64,000 bases of DNA, taken from contig CM040750.1 in NCBI GenBank assembly GCA_022829145.1, forward strand, positions 5,642,255 through 5,706,254, read 5' to 3'. The DNA is from Albula goreensis. Its lineage: Eukaryota; Chordata; Actinopteri; Albuliformes; Albulidae. Of the stretch, positions 23,326 through 37,600 are shown one piece after another (position 1 is the first letter of the stretch; every line of letters starts with the position of its first letter). The position numbers and the translations under genes are program-made. The notes under the pieces are model-generated. The model saw only the letters and a program-made list of their open reading frames with translations, was not told the DNA's origin and did no database searches.

Positions 23326-24330
23326 ACTAATGACACGAGACACCTCCTTCATCCCATGTTTGAGACTTTTCCTCACGTCTGCATTTTAGGTCACCCTTGG
23401 CAGGAAAAAATATGTATGAGGTCATTAGTATCAAGTGCAGTTGATTGGCTTTCAAATGATTGGATTCAAATGCTTGTTCAGGTGATCAATTCACATATTG
23501 ATTTGATCAGTTTCATATTTCATAATCATCTATGACATGGCTATTTCCCAGTCAGGCCTATGTTTTTGTTGTCTTGTTGTGTTAAATGCAGAGGTGCAAA
23601 AATCAAGCTGATTCTGATTAGCACCACTCCTTAGACAGGTAATGAAATCATCTATTTTAGTGTTCAGGTACAACAAATACATGGTAATTCTTTTACTTTC
23701 TGGAGTTTTCATCTCTGGTTAAATACGAGAATTTCAAATGTTCGAACAGAAATGCGTTTCTTCTTTTGTTGTCTTGTAAAAAAACAAGCCAAAGTGCATT
23801 TACTCCATGACTAATACAGAATTATGAGTCAGTTGGGCACTTACACGATTGAAAGTCACATTCAAAAGAAAAATCATAAACTTGCTTACTTTCATCATTG
23901 GAAACATAAGCAGCAGAACACATTGTACAGACTGAATATAAGGCAGAATTAGATTGTAGGTACAAATCTGTCAGTGTCCAACTGCAAGACTATTCATTGT
24001 ACCACACCACCAGCCATGTTGCACTTGGTTGCTAAGGATACAGAAGTCACTGGCTTATAGGCACCCGGACCTTGGGATTCACATCCTCTGCGCAGCTGTT
24101 TGCTCTTTCTCATGAAGGCGGGGCTGCCCAAACAACCCACCTGCAGATAAAGAGTTCAGTATCATATGAGTAAAGCAAGGAACCAAAAAGGGAACAAATA
24201 CACACTATACTGTGCTATTTTCTTACATCAGTCAGGTCTCATTAAACAGCACACCTTAAATCTGATGTTGTTTTGGAAGGTGTTTGATTCAAAGCATGCA
24301 CAAGTCTGCGGTAAATTTTAACGTGGGCAC

Positions 24331-24352
24331 TTTATTTATTTATTTATTTATT
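24331..24352. repeat. (TTTA)n microsatellite
   Basis: About five and a half perfect tetranucleotide units. Confidence 0.9.
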
Positions 24353-26724
24353 GTAACTTATGAGTGGTGTTTAAATATAAAAAGCAATAAAAACCAGCCT
24401 GTTTTTCAGAATAGAACACAAAGGACTCTAAACTTTTTGCTCTATTGACCTAGATTTGCCATCGTTAGAGCCGTGCCTTATCTTTCTGCGTTTAATCCCT
24501 GCTGAGCCCCGTGCTTGCTGCGGATTATCTGACATGGTCGGGGATTTGTAGACAGCGCTCTTTCATGTATCCATGTCTTCCACCTGAAGGCATTGTTCAT
24601 CATCTAGCCTCTGAAGCTCATCAAAATGACTTATCCTCGCCATGCCGAAACAAACTCAACCCACAAACAACATTGAAGAGGGACGCAGTAAGCTCTCCAC
24701 CCTCTTTCCATGGGCTTTTCTGCTCCTGGGATCTCCATCACAATGTCTCTTCTGCTGTATGTGAGGTATTATAACAATGCATCGTGGATAAGCAAAACTG
24801 CAGAGAGGATCTTGTTCCTTTCCATACGACTCCTACATTATTCTGAGCTTATTTTAGCGCTCTCATGGGGTTATTTAGATTATAATAGGCTAAATTGCAG
24901 CGACTCGCTCTTACCACTGGTATGAAATGTGACCATAATTGATACCTTCCCAAGTTCTTTATCTTGTGACACAGATGTCTTTAGGTTTTCTTGAGAATAA
25001 GAGAAAAGACAAAACAGGTTGAACAAAATGGGTACTTTCTAATGTGCTTATTTGATGCTGTTGATTGAGATGATTGAGAAGCGCATTTACCTTCAACAAA
25101 GACATTTTTAGGTAATATGGCCAAAAGAACATATTTAATCTGATGCTCTTGTTTCAGATAATCATTGCTGTCTTCACCTTTCCCCTGGCTCCCAGCCCAA
25201 AACCATTTTTATTTCCATACATCCTTCTGCTGGAACAGCTGTGCGCAATTCCAGATACATTAAATCATTCTGGATCATTCAGCACAAGCAAGTGTACAAC
25301 CCGGGGCTTGCAGTGAATCAAATATATGCAAATAAACGTGTTGACTGGTGAGAGATGAGACTACCTGGAAATGTTCCTGCTTTGAAACTGCTGAAAGCTC
25401 TGAATATAATAAAAAAATAATACTACTAATAAAATAAAACTATTCACACAATGAACCATTAATGTAGAGTCCTGCCTGGTGGACACAAAATATTGTCTCT
25501 GTCCACAGTATAGGTGTGGTTTTGAACAAGGTGGACTAACACATCAGTTCAATGGTTCTGCATTCAATGTAGAATTTTTTTTTGTTGGGACATTTTATTT
25601 GTATTTAATAATTGACTCTATTTTCATGCAGATTTATTTAATACAAGAATTAGGCTTTGATCTCTGTGGTGTAAATTTATTTTGTGCATTTTAATCTTCT
25701 GTCTGGTACTATTTATGCTCTGTATGTAGGCTTCTATTTAAGTTAATTTCTCTCAAACTTAAATGTAAAGCTTAAGTGCTGTTTCAGCACCACTAGAAAG
25801 GCAAATCATAATAAACACATCTGTTCAGTCATGACTTGTGTAAATTCACACGTGGGCACCATAGATTGTACTCAAATGTAATTATGGCCATGTACTTCAG
25901 GTGACCGTTCCAAAATCTGAAGACTGTTGATGCTATCCAAGTCATACTAATAACATTACACTGGTAAAGGAGTGCAGTGGCACGGTACTTTTTAAAAACT
26001 TTGGTCGCTTCCAAAGTTCAGTTGTAAGTATTAAAACTGTTCACTGCGTACAGGCTAATTACTTAAATGGCATGCTGATTCATTTACATTTTTATTCCAT
26101 ACGTTGACTGTATTCCATACATACTGTATTATTTTGGCAACATACATTGTCCCGTATGGTGCATCATTGTAAGTGAATTCACAACTTAATTAAACAAATA
26201 GACCATTATTGTTGTAAAATATGGATTCCAAATTGTTAAACAGATATCACACAAATCTTGGTTTTACATACATGTTGCACTAATTATTTATTATATAAAA
26301 TACTTTTTACAATTTCGCCACGAGCATGGACTGTCACAGTACAGCGCCACATCTGCAACGCATTTTCGGCCGCATAAAAAGCAAAACACTCACGTTATGT
26401 TATTAATAAGAGGAAGCATTATGCACAATATAGGCTGTTAATAAGCGCTTAGCTAAATACTTGCGTGAATCGGATTGATCCAAAACCCATTGAAATTATA
26501 CATTCAGTCTCTGATAACTATGACTCTTGTTTCAAACATTGATGCAATTTCATAATTACATGTTCATTCTTATTTCATAAGACTTATTTGTTTTGGGTTA
26601 GCCAGCTACCAAATCAAATGCACACAGTGCGTTGCTCCCCCAATTGACAGCACATGGTCAACATCATCTTCAAAGGAAAACATCAGCCCCGAGGTTAGAT
26701 GCCTTTTATTGCCTTTATGTTTAA

Positions 26725-26860
26725 AAGCCAATCCGATTTGTGTTTACATGCATTCCTGTAGCTTCCCATTGTCCAATCAGCGTCGATATTGTATCTGCTC
26801 TAATCAACACTGAACGAAGAAGCCTAGTAGAGTTAAGATGGCGGTGTGTGTGTGAGGAGG
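26725..26860 (+). promoter_or_regulatory. ubr5: ubr5 promoter-proximal region
   Basis: Two CCAAT boxes lie at about 26,731 (GCCAATCCG) and 26,770 (GTCCAATCAG). Downstream is TTAAGATGGCGG (26,834-26,844), which matches the YY1 motif AAGATGGCGG often found at or just after the start site of TATA-less vertebrate promoters. There is no TATA box at a suitable distance. The start codon of ubr5 follows at 26,988, so the 5' UTR is probably 130-170 nt. The exact start site cannot be read from sequence. Confidence 0.55.
26838..26855 (+). CDS. Upstream ORF in the ubr5 5' UTR (5 codons)
   Basis: The ATG inside the YY1-type motif opens a frame of five codons, MAVCV, ending at TGA 26,853-26,855, about 130 nt before the main start. 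Its ATG has A at -3 and G at +4, a good context. It exists in mRNA only if transcription starts upstream of 26,838. Confidence 0.35.
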   Translation: MAVCV

Positions 26861-26987
26861 CAGTAGATCAAAGCTCTGCTATGTTTTCCTTGTAGTCCAA
26901 TTCCGTGAAAGTACACAATCACATATAACTAGAAAATAACACTTTCCTCATCATTTGTGGATATTTGTCTTGTTTTGGAGTGAACTC

Positions 26988-27049
26988 ATGACGTCTATTC
27001 ACTTCGTGGTTCACCCGTTGCCTGGGACCGAGGACCAGCTCAATGACAG
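26988..27049 (+). CDS. ubr5: ubr5 exon 1 (coding part)
   Basis: Encodes [20 protein letters not shown] and the first two bases of an Arg codon before GTATTT. The ATG has C at -3 and A at +4, only moderate context, but it matches the conserved vertebrate start. The next in-frame segment resumes at 34,786 after a 7.7-kb intron. Confidence 0.95.
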
Positions 27050-30000
27050 GTATTTGTTGCGGGCGGGGGAAAGAGGGTTTAAAATCAATATTAATGTGTA
27101 GGGTGTGGTATACGACCCCTCTTTTCATGTAACTGGTATCTTGACATGTTGTTATATGAATTCCAGGTATTAGAAAATGAGTAATTTTGTGCCAAAAGTG
27201 GAGAGGCCCGGCATCTCACCCTGTACTGTAGTATAGCTTTTGCTATCTAGCGAGAATGATTGGTGGAAGGATAGTCAAAGTTGAGGCGGACAATGCGGGT
27301 TGGGGGATGGGGGCAACAGAAAAGAATGAGCATCATTGGAAACAGTTTGTTTTTGGAGAAGCTTTGCTATTTTTGTATGGTTGTGTGCATTGTTCTGAGC
27401 ATAATTTCAAATTCACACATAAACGATTGTCGACATTGACGTACTTTAGTCTAAGCGAAACGGTTGAAAAGTAGCTAACGATAGCTACTTGTGCTAACTA
27501 ATTTAGCAGGCTATAGGAGAGTGGGCTTGCTGGCTTTCTTGTGAATTTGTTAGATTTACGTGACAATTTGTTTTTTGTATTAGGGTGTCTTGGCTGGATC
27601 TAAGGTAACTTTAACTAATGGACATAGTGATAGTACGTAACGTCAGCTGTTTAATTTTGACTTTATAAAGGCAGACAGGCTGGTTAGTATTGTGAAATAT
27701 AAACGTTTGCTAATCTGCTGATCTTGCCATAATATGAAGACATTGAGTTTGTTTGCCAGCCCTAAAAAACAACCCTGCAGCGTCCTTATGACTATCACTT
27801 TCACATGCATCAAAATCTGAGGTTAACTAATCAACGTTATTTTTCGAGTATTAATACTTTGGATTATGTATACAATCTTGGAAGCTTTAAGATTGACTTG
27901 AAATGGTTAGATGCATTTAAACTTGCTATCAAGACGTATCGTTAAACAGCGCATTTGTCTGTGTACAGTAAGGTAGCTACACCCATCTCTATCGGATTGA
28001 TTGCAATGTTATTTTATAACACTAGTATGCTTTGCAAAGTATTAAAATTATACGCAATGTGGCATCTTGGTGTCTTCCTTAATCTTAAATGTCACGTAAC
28101 TTGGATGGTGCCGAGTTGTCACAGTCCAGCTACTATTCTCCCAAGAAATCAATTCCATTTTTTATATTTTTGATAAAGAGATACGCAAAGCCTTTCTTGG
28201 CTTTATGTTGAACAGCGTTGTCTAGTAGTAAAACTTTTTGCCCTTTTAACCAGTGTCCAACGAAATTGTCCGATATACTGGTGGGTTTGAGGGATTGTGG
28301 GATTAATTGCAGGCAAAGGATGCTTCCAGAAATGTTTCAGTAACAACAAAGGACAAAGCAGAGAGAAATAAAATGAGGAAACCTAATCTCCAAGAGCTGC
28401 TGTCACATCTGTGCACTGACCGATGTTCTGAGCTGGCAATTGTGACCTGCATTTGAGGCGGTGGGTTATTTATAATAACCCTATTTATATCATCCATTGA
28501 GATTAAATTGATTAATGAGCCATCATTCTACTGCAGGGACAGTAGAAGTACAAGTTACAAACTTAACCTGAGAGACACGCCGGGTCTCATTAAACAGGGT
28601 TAATGTAGCGTAGCACTGTAAATTCTTTCTCAGATATGTTGTTGTTCTTTATATGTTGTTTATGAGCAGATGTTTATTTAATAGTTGGTGGCTTACTTTT
28701 GTGACAGTTTGCCCAGGATAATATGAAGAGAAGCAATACATAATGTTTGCATTGGCAGTTACACACATTTTTAAGTTTCATTTAATGACATAATGTAAGT
28801 TTCAAGCTAAGAATTCCAAGTTGAAGTTGTGTTGGAGCTCAAGGATGTTTACTGTAGTGATTCCCTAGTGGCTCAGTATAGACAGGGTATGTAGTTGGTA
28901 TGAAGCTGTGCGTAATGTAGACCAGTGGTTTTAAGGCCCCATCTCTTTCAGCTAGTTTTATCTGGGTGAAGTTTATGGAGCACACATGTGAGCAGACACA
29001 TGCGCACACACGCGGTATAGCTATAGGCTACTTGTGATGATTCACTGGACTTGTATCTAGCCTCTGTCTAAAAAAATGTTTTAGCTGACATATGACTGTA
29101 AAAAGAAGAACACACAAAAGCAATAGCAAGAAGAACTAAGAGGAACAGCTTTGAATATCTAGGTTTACATCCCTGCCGGCGGCGGCTGGTGCAGGGTCTC
29201 TGTCCCACTGTTTGAGGAACTGATCCGTGATCTACTTCTACAACAGCAGCAGCAGCTGCAGGAAAAGCACGTCACGGAGTTTCAGCAGAGTTTCGCCCAC
29301 AGTTACCGTTCAGTGGGTCAGATAAGGCAGAGCTCTTTCTGAGAATGGGGGGAGCGCAGTTGAATGTGGCAGTAAGCATAGTACATCAGAGACTTGGAAA
29401 AGCTGCGCGCAGACCCTTAGCGGCAGATGTTTTGCGTGATAGAGGCAAGGACATTTGTTATTAATTATTCTTAATCATGTTAACATGTGCATAAATCATC
29501 ACTGCTAGCACAGCGCTTTGTCCTCTGCCGATTTGCTTGTGAGGGCAGAACTAGCCAAGCAAAGTGAATCATGCGCTTCGATATTTTGCTGGGTTGTCAA
29601 GGAATTGGGTGGGGGGGGGACTCTGCCCTAAGCAATGTTTTAGCAGTTTTCGCAGTGTCGTGCTTGGGGCCTTTGTGATTGGTCCATTTGCGGTCAGGCA
29701 TGATAGGCTTTCTACCAAGAGGTCTCATCTCAGTCGTGCACATTATCTGGGGAACTCGCCCTGTTTTAGTTGTCATGGTGTAGATTGATTGTGTGTCCAT
29801 TCTTACTGCTGGCCTGTTTCTAGTTTAGGTATGGGTTCTACTTTTATTTTGTCTGCATACATAACATGTGAAACTTGCATGGAACACAGACTAACACAGT
29901 ATAACCCAATTCATTTGTCCCAGAGCAGACTGGAGCATTAGATATAACAGAGGTGACAGTTCTGTTGTATTTTTCATTAAAAACATGAGCAGAAAAGGGT

Positions 30001-31619
30001 TTGGAGTTGGAGGGGGAAGTGGTTCCATAGTTTTATTAGCATACATTTGACTTCAGTCTTGTGTTGGCTAAACATTGCTGTATGGAAAATTCAGGTTTGT
30101 ATTAGATTTACATCACAGCTTGTCCTTGCCTGGACCCAGATGATAAATCACAATCAGGATGGAGCAAGTTGTTCATAGTGGAATGTGAGAGGTCCTGCTA
30201 GGATTCTGCCTCACTGCACCCTTCACTCCACAACCTTAATTTCTCTAAGTGTGAGTGAAGCCCAAAGAATATTCCAATTTGAAGTTAATGACATGGTCTG
30301 GTAATTAGTTCTTTATGTGTTATCACTTCCCCCTTTTGACGAGCAAGCCCTTTCTTTGTAGTTTCTTCATATGAAATCCATTATCTGCTGTACAAAATGT
30401 TTGGGCGATATGATGAATACATTGGAAACCGACGATGGACTGAATCCATCGGCAGTGTTTTTTTCTGCTGGTGTTTTGCTGATTTAGAGTCCTTTGATTA
30501 TTTAAATGTTTGCCCCCCAAAGCATCAAGAATAAAGCAACCTATATTATGCAATTAAATGTGTGGCATGAATTCTTGTTGTTCTGATTGTGATCTAATAT
30601 TGACGTCAGATAAACGTCATCTGTGAAAGCGGATACCCTTTATTTCCTCTACAGTACTTCCCTTTCCAAACAGGTGTTCTGCACAGCATAGCCCCAGAAG
30701 ACTGTAGGCCTTATTATTATAACCAGATTACAGCTTATTTGATAGCCTAGCCTACTGGTCTGTCCAGCAATTCATGATTGTTATGGTTCTCATACAGACC
30801 TATATAGCCTTACTGTAAGTTCCATGTTAAAAAGAAAGCTACTTTTAATTCTTTTGTTTTTTATTTATCATTTCCGTTAATGACAGAGGGACTACTGTCA
30901 TGTGAATAAAAAATAAACATTCATTTTGGTTTATAAAATCCCACACACAGCCAGCAGACTAATACAATGACAAAATGATTTAGAAAAATAAATAACAAGA
31001 AACTGTATTCCTATCCCTTTGTCAGCGCAGGCTATAGCCTTGAAACTGAAACACCAAGTTATAAGTTAAAAATATGACTTTTTTTTAAAAAAAAATTTAA
31101 AGTAAAAAATTCTACTCTCCAGTCTTTTTATAGTAACTCTAATAAGATAGACTACATAATTTGGAATAGCAGCATTTAATTAAAAAGTTGTTTTTCTGAA
31201 CAGCCATGATCAATTGATCAGACTAAAAGTTGAACAAAGTTGAGCCAGAATAAACTAACAGTTGGTTTGGCCTAAAGATTTTTACTAAGGAAAAGAAGCC
31301 TGTTCACTTTGTCTGGTCTGAGTCAAGTGTGAAGGGTAACACAATCACCAGCTGTGCTAAGTATTCTCTCTGATGCTGTGCTGTTGGTCGGAATGCACAG
31401 ATATTTTTGTGCCATGTGTGACATGAGAGGAAGGCACTTTTCATGAGCTTTCCACCAAGTTTTTGGATCCTCGTCTCCATCTGTTGCTTCTCCCTTGAGA
31501 TAGCTGTCCATCTCTCCTCTGCTGTCTGCTCTGGGGTGAGAATAATCCCAGGCTTCAATTTCCCAATAAGGTCTTGTAAAGATGGCATGCCAATGCAGTG
31601 TACCCACATGGATAATACC

Positions 31620-31676
<57 letters not shown>

Positions 31677-34600
31677 CAATATGCATTTGTATACCCTGTG
31701 GAATTTTGCTACATTTGCTTCTCCCACTCACCCCCATCATTGCGAATACATCGGCAATCACCAATGTATATACACTACCGACCAGTAGTGATGATAATGG
31801 CAGACCTGTTTTATCATCAATTTCAGAAGACAGTGCCAATAAGGGATTCTCTGACACTTTAGCAATTACGTCCTTATGTGTACATACTCTTAGAAACTGT
31901 AACCCTGTGTGGATAGCACTTGACACTGAATATGCATTACATGTAATGCATACTCCAGCTGAAAACACAGCTAGCCAGTAGACTTGTCCTTATAGCGGCA
32001 GTTTACAAAGCCACACCCTTCTTCCCACACCATCCAAATGTACCATCCTACCACAGCAGCCCCCGTTCTCCCATCTCCCACTTAGAATGAAGGATAATGA
32101 AGCTGTGAACTCACTGCGGGCGCGTCACAAATGACATACTGTGCTATGCCACCTGATGTGGCGCAAAATAGACATCCTCTCTGTTAATGCACTCACAAAC
32201 ACCTGACTGGCTAGCACTGGCATCTGATAGCACTGAAGCCTTTAACCGGATTAACGCCTATCTGTCTGGCATAGCCGATGATGGCATAGCTGGATCTCCA
32301 GCACCCAGTGCCAGCTGCACCATGAACTTGGTAGACCAACTAAAACCACACCCATAATGGTGGCTCTTTCTGGAAGGGAGCGTAGACAGTTCCCCGACTG
32401 AAAGCCTCTAACTCAGGCAGTAGATCTGATCTCGTGACTATCAGAAAAATAGGCAATTTACAGACTCCGTGATGTAAATAACATGAGCTCTTTATGGTTA
32501 TCCAAGAATCTTGTTAGTGCATTCTACAAAGCCCGATGTTCCTCTTCCTCCTCGACTTCTCAGGCTACTAAACAAGCTCAGGGGAAGGATTCGGGCATCA
32601 CTATTCATGACCCCGATTGGCAGGATGTGTGGAATTATGCTATGAAAACATCCATTTGTAATCTTGCCAAATTCACTCAGCTCAAAATTGTACATCGTGT
32701 ATGTATAACACCTTTCCCTAAAAAACAAAATGGATGCCAGCGTGTCTCCTCTCTGCGCCAAGGATGGCTCTGAGCTTGCCAATTGCATTCATTGTTTTTG
32801 GTCATGTGTGAAGCTGCAAAGTTATTGGTTTAGTGTTGTAGATGAACTACGTATTATTTTGGGTGCCCCTATAGATTTGGATCCTATTGTGCCTTCTGCT
32901 TGGTATCCCAATAATCGCATCATTAATCTTAAACACAGAAGGCTGTTCAATATATTGACTTTAAAGGCCAGGAAGAACATTGTGTTGTTCTGGGTGAAGA
33001 ATGCCATGCCGACCAAAAATCCTGGCATGACCTTATCATGGAGTGTATTCCTAGTGATACATAACATGTTTGGTCCACTCTTTGTTGGATGCCTGTTATA
33101 AAGTCTGACACCCCTACTCTGAATGCATTCCCTCATGTAGTTTAGCCTGTTATAGTACTTTGGTTATCTCTTGTAATTTTATTATTCTGTAACCATGTCA
33201 GTTTCATTTCTGTTATTGCCTTTTTACTTTTTCCTCTCTGTTGATGGGGCATGGGGGTGGGGGCTAAGTGCTCATTGCTTCTATTGTTTTCATAATAACA
33301 TGATGTCATACTATGTCTGAGCTATTATTTTTTTGTTTTTTATATGGAAAATGTAATGAACATATTCAACAAAATAATAGCATGAGCTGGGGTGGTGCTT
33401 GAGGGAAGGAGAGAGTGTGACAGTGAATGGCTGCTATTACTTAATGACTTAGATGTATTGTGCTTCCTAATATGTGCAACCGGTGATTTGTAGGTATATT
33501 TCCCTTCTGGAGACTGGAATTAAATTTAATTAAATCGTGTAACTGGTTTTACTCCTTATTGTCTTACAAATGAAAAGCTTGATTCACTGGACTAGCTTAC
33601 AGTGTATTGGTTTTATTGGCATAATATACTTCTGTAATATGAAATATTAGTTTTCTTGTTCAGCTATGCAAAGTCCCATACAACATCAAGTACTCCCCCG
33701 TCCTCCCACCAAATTGTGTAGCCCCTGGTTTTTAGCTATTGTGAAGTGCTTGTGTTAAGTGACTTGAGTGTTTGTTTTTGTTATTTGTGCTGCTTTGTCT
33801 TGTTTTTGTTGTGTTTTCTATTGAGCTATGAAAGGAGTATGAAAGATGCCGCAGACCTGCTAGTGTGTTGCTGAATCTGAGTTCATAACAACATCAGTAA
33901 CGGGCAACATGCAGTTGAAATTGATGTCTAAAGTTATTCATTTTCTGATGTAGCTTTTACTTAAATACAAACGTGAAAATGAGCATTTGGTTGAGTTTGA
34001 TTGAGATTCTTTATAACAAGACAGTTGTCAGCAAAACTTGTCACACTGCCAAAGATTCTTTACAGGATCTTTGATGCTGCTAATGATAAGTTCACAATGG
34101 CTAATGGTATAGGCTAGTAAATGTCATAATCAGGCGGACTTGAGCATGCGTTGCTGGGAAACAATGAAGGAAGTTAAAGATTGTTAGAAGTGACTGGTCA
34201 CTTTAGAGAAACCAAAACACTATTTACAGAGCAATACTCATTATGTTTTTTTTCTATGGAGTGTTTTAAACTTTAACTGCTGGAGAACCATTTTGTTATA
34301 AAGAATGTTTGATAATACTGTCTGTACATAAATTGTTATGGAATGTCTGTCATCCAAGGATGATTTACTAATGTTTACTCTTTTAACCTAACTATGTTGT
34401 CTGTGCCGCTCATGCTATTCAGGGTGTAGGCTGCATCATTTTTGCATAAATGTTTTGCTCTTGTATCATTTGTATACTGCATATACTCAGACACCACAGA
34501 ATTCTGCTGGTTTTTGGGAAATGTAGTTGTGATTCATTGTGAAGGTATGCACCCTGATACAAGATCAGCAGAATAAAGTAGTGCTTGGAGAACATATCTA

Positions 34601-37600
34601 GACTTGCAAAAGCCACTTCAACAGTTCATATCGGTACGCTATATCGGAAGATACTTAAACTTGATTAGACCACCTGAGTGGACCTGACTATGAGCTCAGC
34701 AAGTAACTGTTAGACTAATGATGAAATCTTTTCTAAAGAAGATCCACCAAAACTGAACACAATGAACAAATCTTTCTTTCTACAGATTGCGTGAGGTATC
34801 AGAAAAACTCAACAAATACAGCTGCAACAGGTAAGGAGGCACAGCTTTATATTCATTCTGCTCAATCACTTTTTTATGTTTATTAAAAATAATTAGGCCC
34901 TGTAGAAATTCCTGATGCCATAACCAGTACCTCCCCCCTCCCAGCACTTTGAGACCGCTGTAGTAAGACAGTCTTCCAGTAGTGATCTCATTCGATCATG
35001 TAGTTGCCATTAGGGTGGCTTTGGAGTGTGTGTATTGACTTAATAGTATACATGTCCTGACACTTCAAATTAACAATTTAACTATTCCACTCAGTGTGGA
35101 TAGAAAAGGAATCCACATGAATGTCTCATTCACTTGACTGGTGTTTTCATATCTCAGTGAGGTTTGACTGTATTTTATACTTGCTTGGGTTAAGCCTTCA
35201 GGGGAAGCTACAGGTGGACACTGTTGCGATTTTGCTTTTTTGATTTTTCTTTTGATTAAAACTTTTTTTAATCCAATGAATTGTACGATTCAGGCCAGCT
35301 AAAAGAAAACTGACAAGATACTCAACAGGACCATCAAAAATGAATCAAGGTTCTTTGCCCATATAACATCACTAGAACTAGCTCAAACAAGGAAAGTGGG
35401 AGTACTCAAGAGCTCAGAAAATAAGACACTGATAATGTGGCTGTTCTAGAACACCAGCTTTCCTTGTTTGGGTCAGCCCTGGTGAAACTATCTGGGTAAG
35501 GATTCCTATACTCACTTCCTGCAGATTTCTTTGGTTTGCGAAACTGTCTATTCCTGATCTGTGGTTAATGAGTTCATACTCAAGTATGCCTTACGCATTC
35601 AGCTTTGGAGGAAAACAGCAAACACTGATTTTACCATGAGTTGGATTACTCTTTTTGGGTTCTGAAGGTATCTTTAATTAATTTAGCCATTACTGTTAAT
35701 GTCCTCTACTGCAAATACACAATTAAGGCCATTTCCCTCACTTAGTGAAATTCACACCTTGATTGCAGCCAAAACATTAAAAAAGACAACTGCTTACTCT
35801 AGAACCATGTATTTTTAATTGAATGTGAACCCCTTCCATGTAGCATGCTGTACCCATTCCTTTGAAAGTAAATCACTGTGTTGTCCCCAAGTGTTGTTCA
35901 TTTGATTTTTTTTTATGTTGATCCCTTTTAATATTGCAGGATATTCACAAATTTAACATTTCTGTCTGTTTCTCCAGTCACCCCCCTCTAAATGTATTGG
36001 AACAGGCCACTATTAAGCAGTGTGTGGTTGGACCAAACCACACAGGCTTTCTGCTGGAGGTAACGTTTTGACTTTTCAGTGCACCTGTGTGTATCCACAT
36101 CATACCTAATCATAGAGCACTCTTATTCCCAAACGGTAATCTGTGCATCAAGTAATAAACTACATTCTCAATAAATATTATTACTGAACTGACACAAGTG
36201 TAACATGAAATTTTCGACTTCAAGGAAATATTTCCTCCCCTAAGGGATCAATTTTGAAACATGGATGTTGGAGAATTATGTATGAAGTCTTGCTTCATCA
36301 AAGCTGCAAAAACCTTTGAATTACATGTGATACATATTCATATATTAGGGATGTAGCAAAAAGAAGTATGGTTGAGATATAAAAATAGAAATGTGTCTTA
36401 TTAGTGTAATCTAAGCTTTTTAAGCAGTTAAAGTATAAAGAGTTAGGGGAGATGCATGCTCTCTCCTTCATGCATGCCAGTTAAAGCAGAGAGAGCTGAC
36501 CATTGTCTCTGTACCTTCAGGATGGCCGGATCTGCAGGATCGGGTTTTCCGTGCAGCCCGATCGCCTTGAGCTGGGCAAACCAGACGCCAGTGACGGGTG
36601 AGATTTGGGAATCCCTCCCTGTTTCGGAAATGTACCCTTTATCGTAGCACAGTTAGGCCAAAGCCTGGTGCTGTGTTTAGGGGTCCCTGCCATAAAGTGT
36701 CTCTTCTCCTCAGCATTGATTGTCTTTCTCCTGATCCACCCGAGACTGGAAGAGTGGCAAAAGAATGTTGCCGCACAATAATTAGCAGTTTATTGGTTTT
36801 AGAAAAAAGTTAAAAGTTGGAAAATATGAATCTTGTGCATGTTATTTAAGGTATTTTTTTTTTTAAGATTTATTGAAGTGCTTTGAATTGTAATCACAAC
36901 AACCTCTAAACTGAGGGATAGAAACAGCCCCGTCTTAAATGACAGCAGTTTGAACTGTTCCAGGGACTGCTGGAGGAGCAGGATAGCAAAGCGCAGGTAT
37001 AAACTGCTTTTGGTAACACCTGGAATGGATCAAACTGCAATGAATTAATGAGGAGTGTTATTGCCGTATCTGCAGTTATGGAGGTGTATTTTTTTATTAT
37101 ATCAACATTATGTTCACGAGCAGCACTGCAGACTGTTGATGATGCAGGCAGTGCTTATGACAGATCCGTTCTGTTTGAGCTTTGAAGAAGCCATCTGTCA
37201 CATTTTTGATCATACTGAGCTATGTCTGACAGGCATAATTAGCCAGGTTGGGGAGCAGACTTATTCCTGAGTAAGTCAAGCCTTTACGGTTTTCCATGTG
37301 TAGGAATACGGAGTGACTCAGTTACAACACCATGGCCTCATACCAACATGCCACAGCAGCAAATACTTCAGCCCTTTTAGTGTCAGTTTGGTAAATAAAC
37401 AGATGTAGTCACCCTTTAGTTATCTGTGTTCATTCTTTTGAGACTCACAATTGCACAGTTCTATCAAATTTTCACTAGCATATTCTTGAATATGAACAGA
37501 CAAATCTTTGCAATGCATGTCTATGGAAGTACCGTTTTTTATTGGCTAGATAATTGCAGACGGTTTGGTAGATTTACTCACTTCACATTAGTAACTCAGG

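Larger units (their letters stand above)
21701..26720. other. Intergenic region upstream of ubr5
   Basis: I find no convincing exon or gene. The ORFs are short and featureless. The only structured elements are the 39-bp minisatellite at 23,117-23,325 and a TTTA microsatellite at 24,331-24,352. Distal ubr5 regulatory DNA may lie here, but nothing in the sequence identifies it. Confidence 0.5.

Noticed and set aside
31555-31968. Minus-strand ORF with poly-Ile/poly-Leu that resembles a membrane protein
   Set aside because: The hydrophobic run is the ATA microsatellite. The flanking parts have no conserved features.
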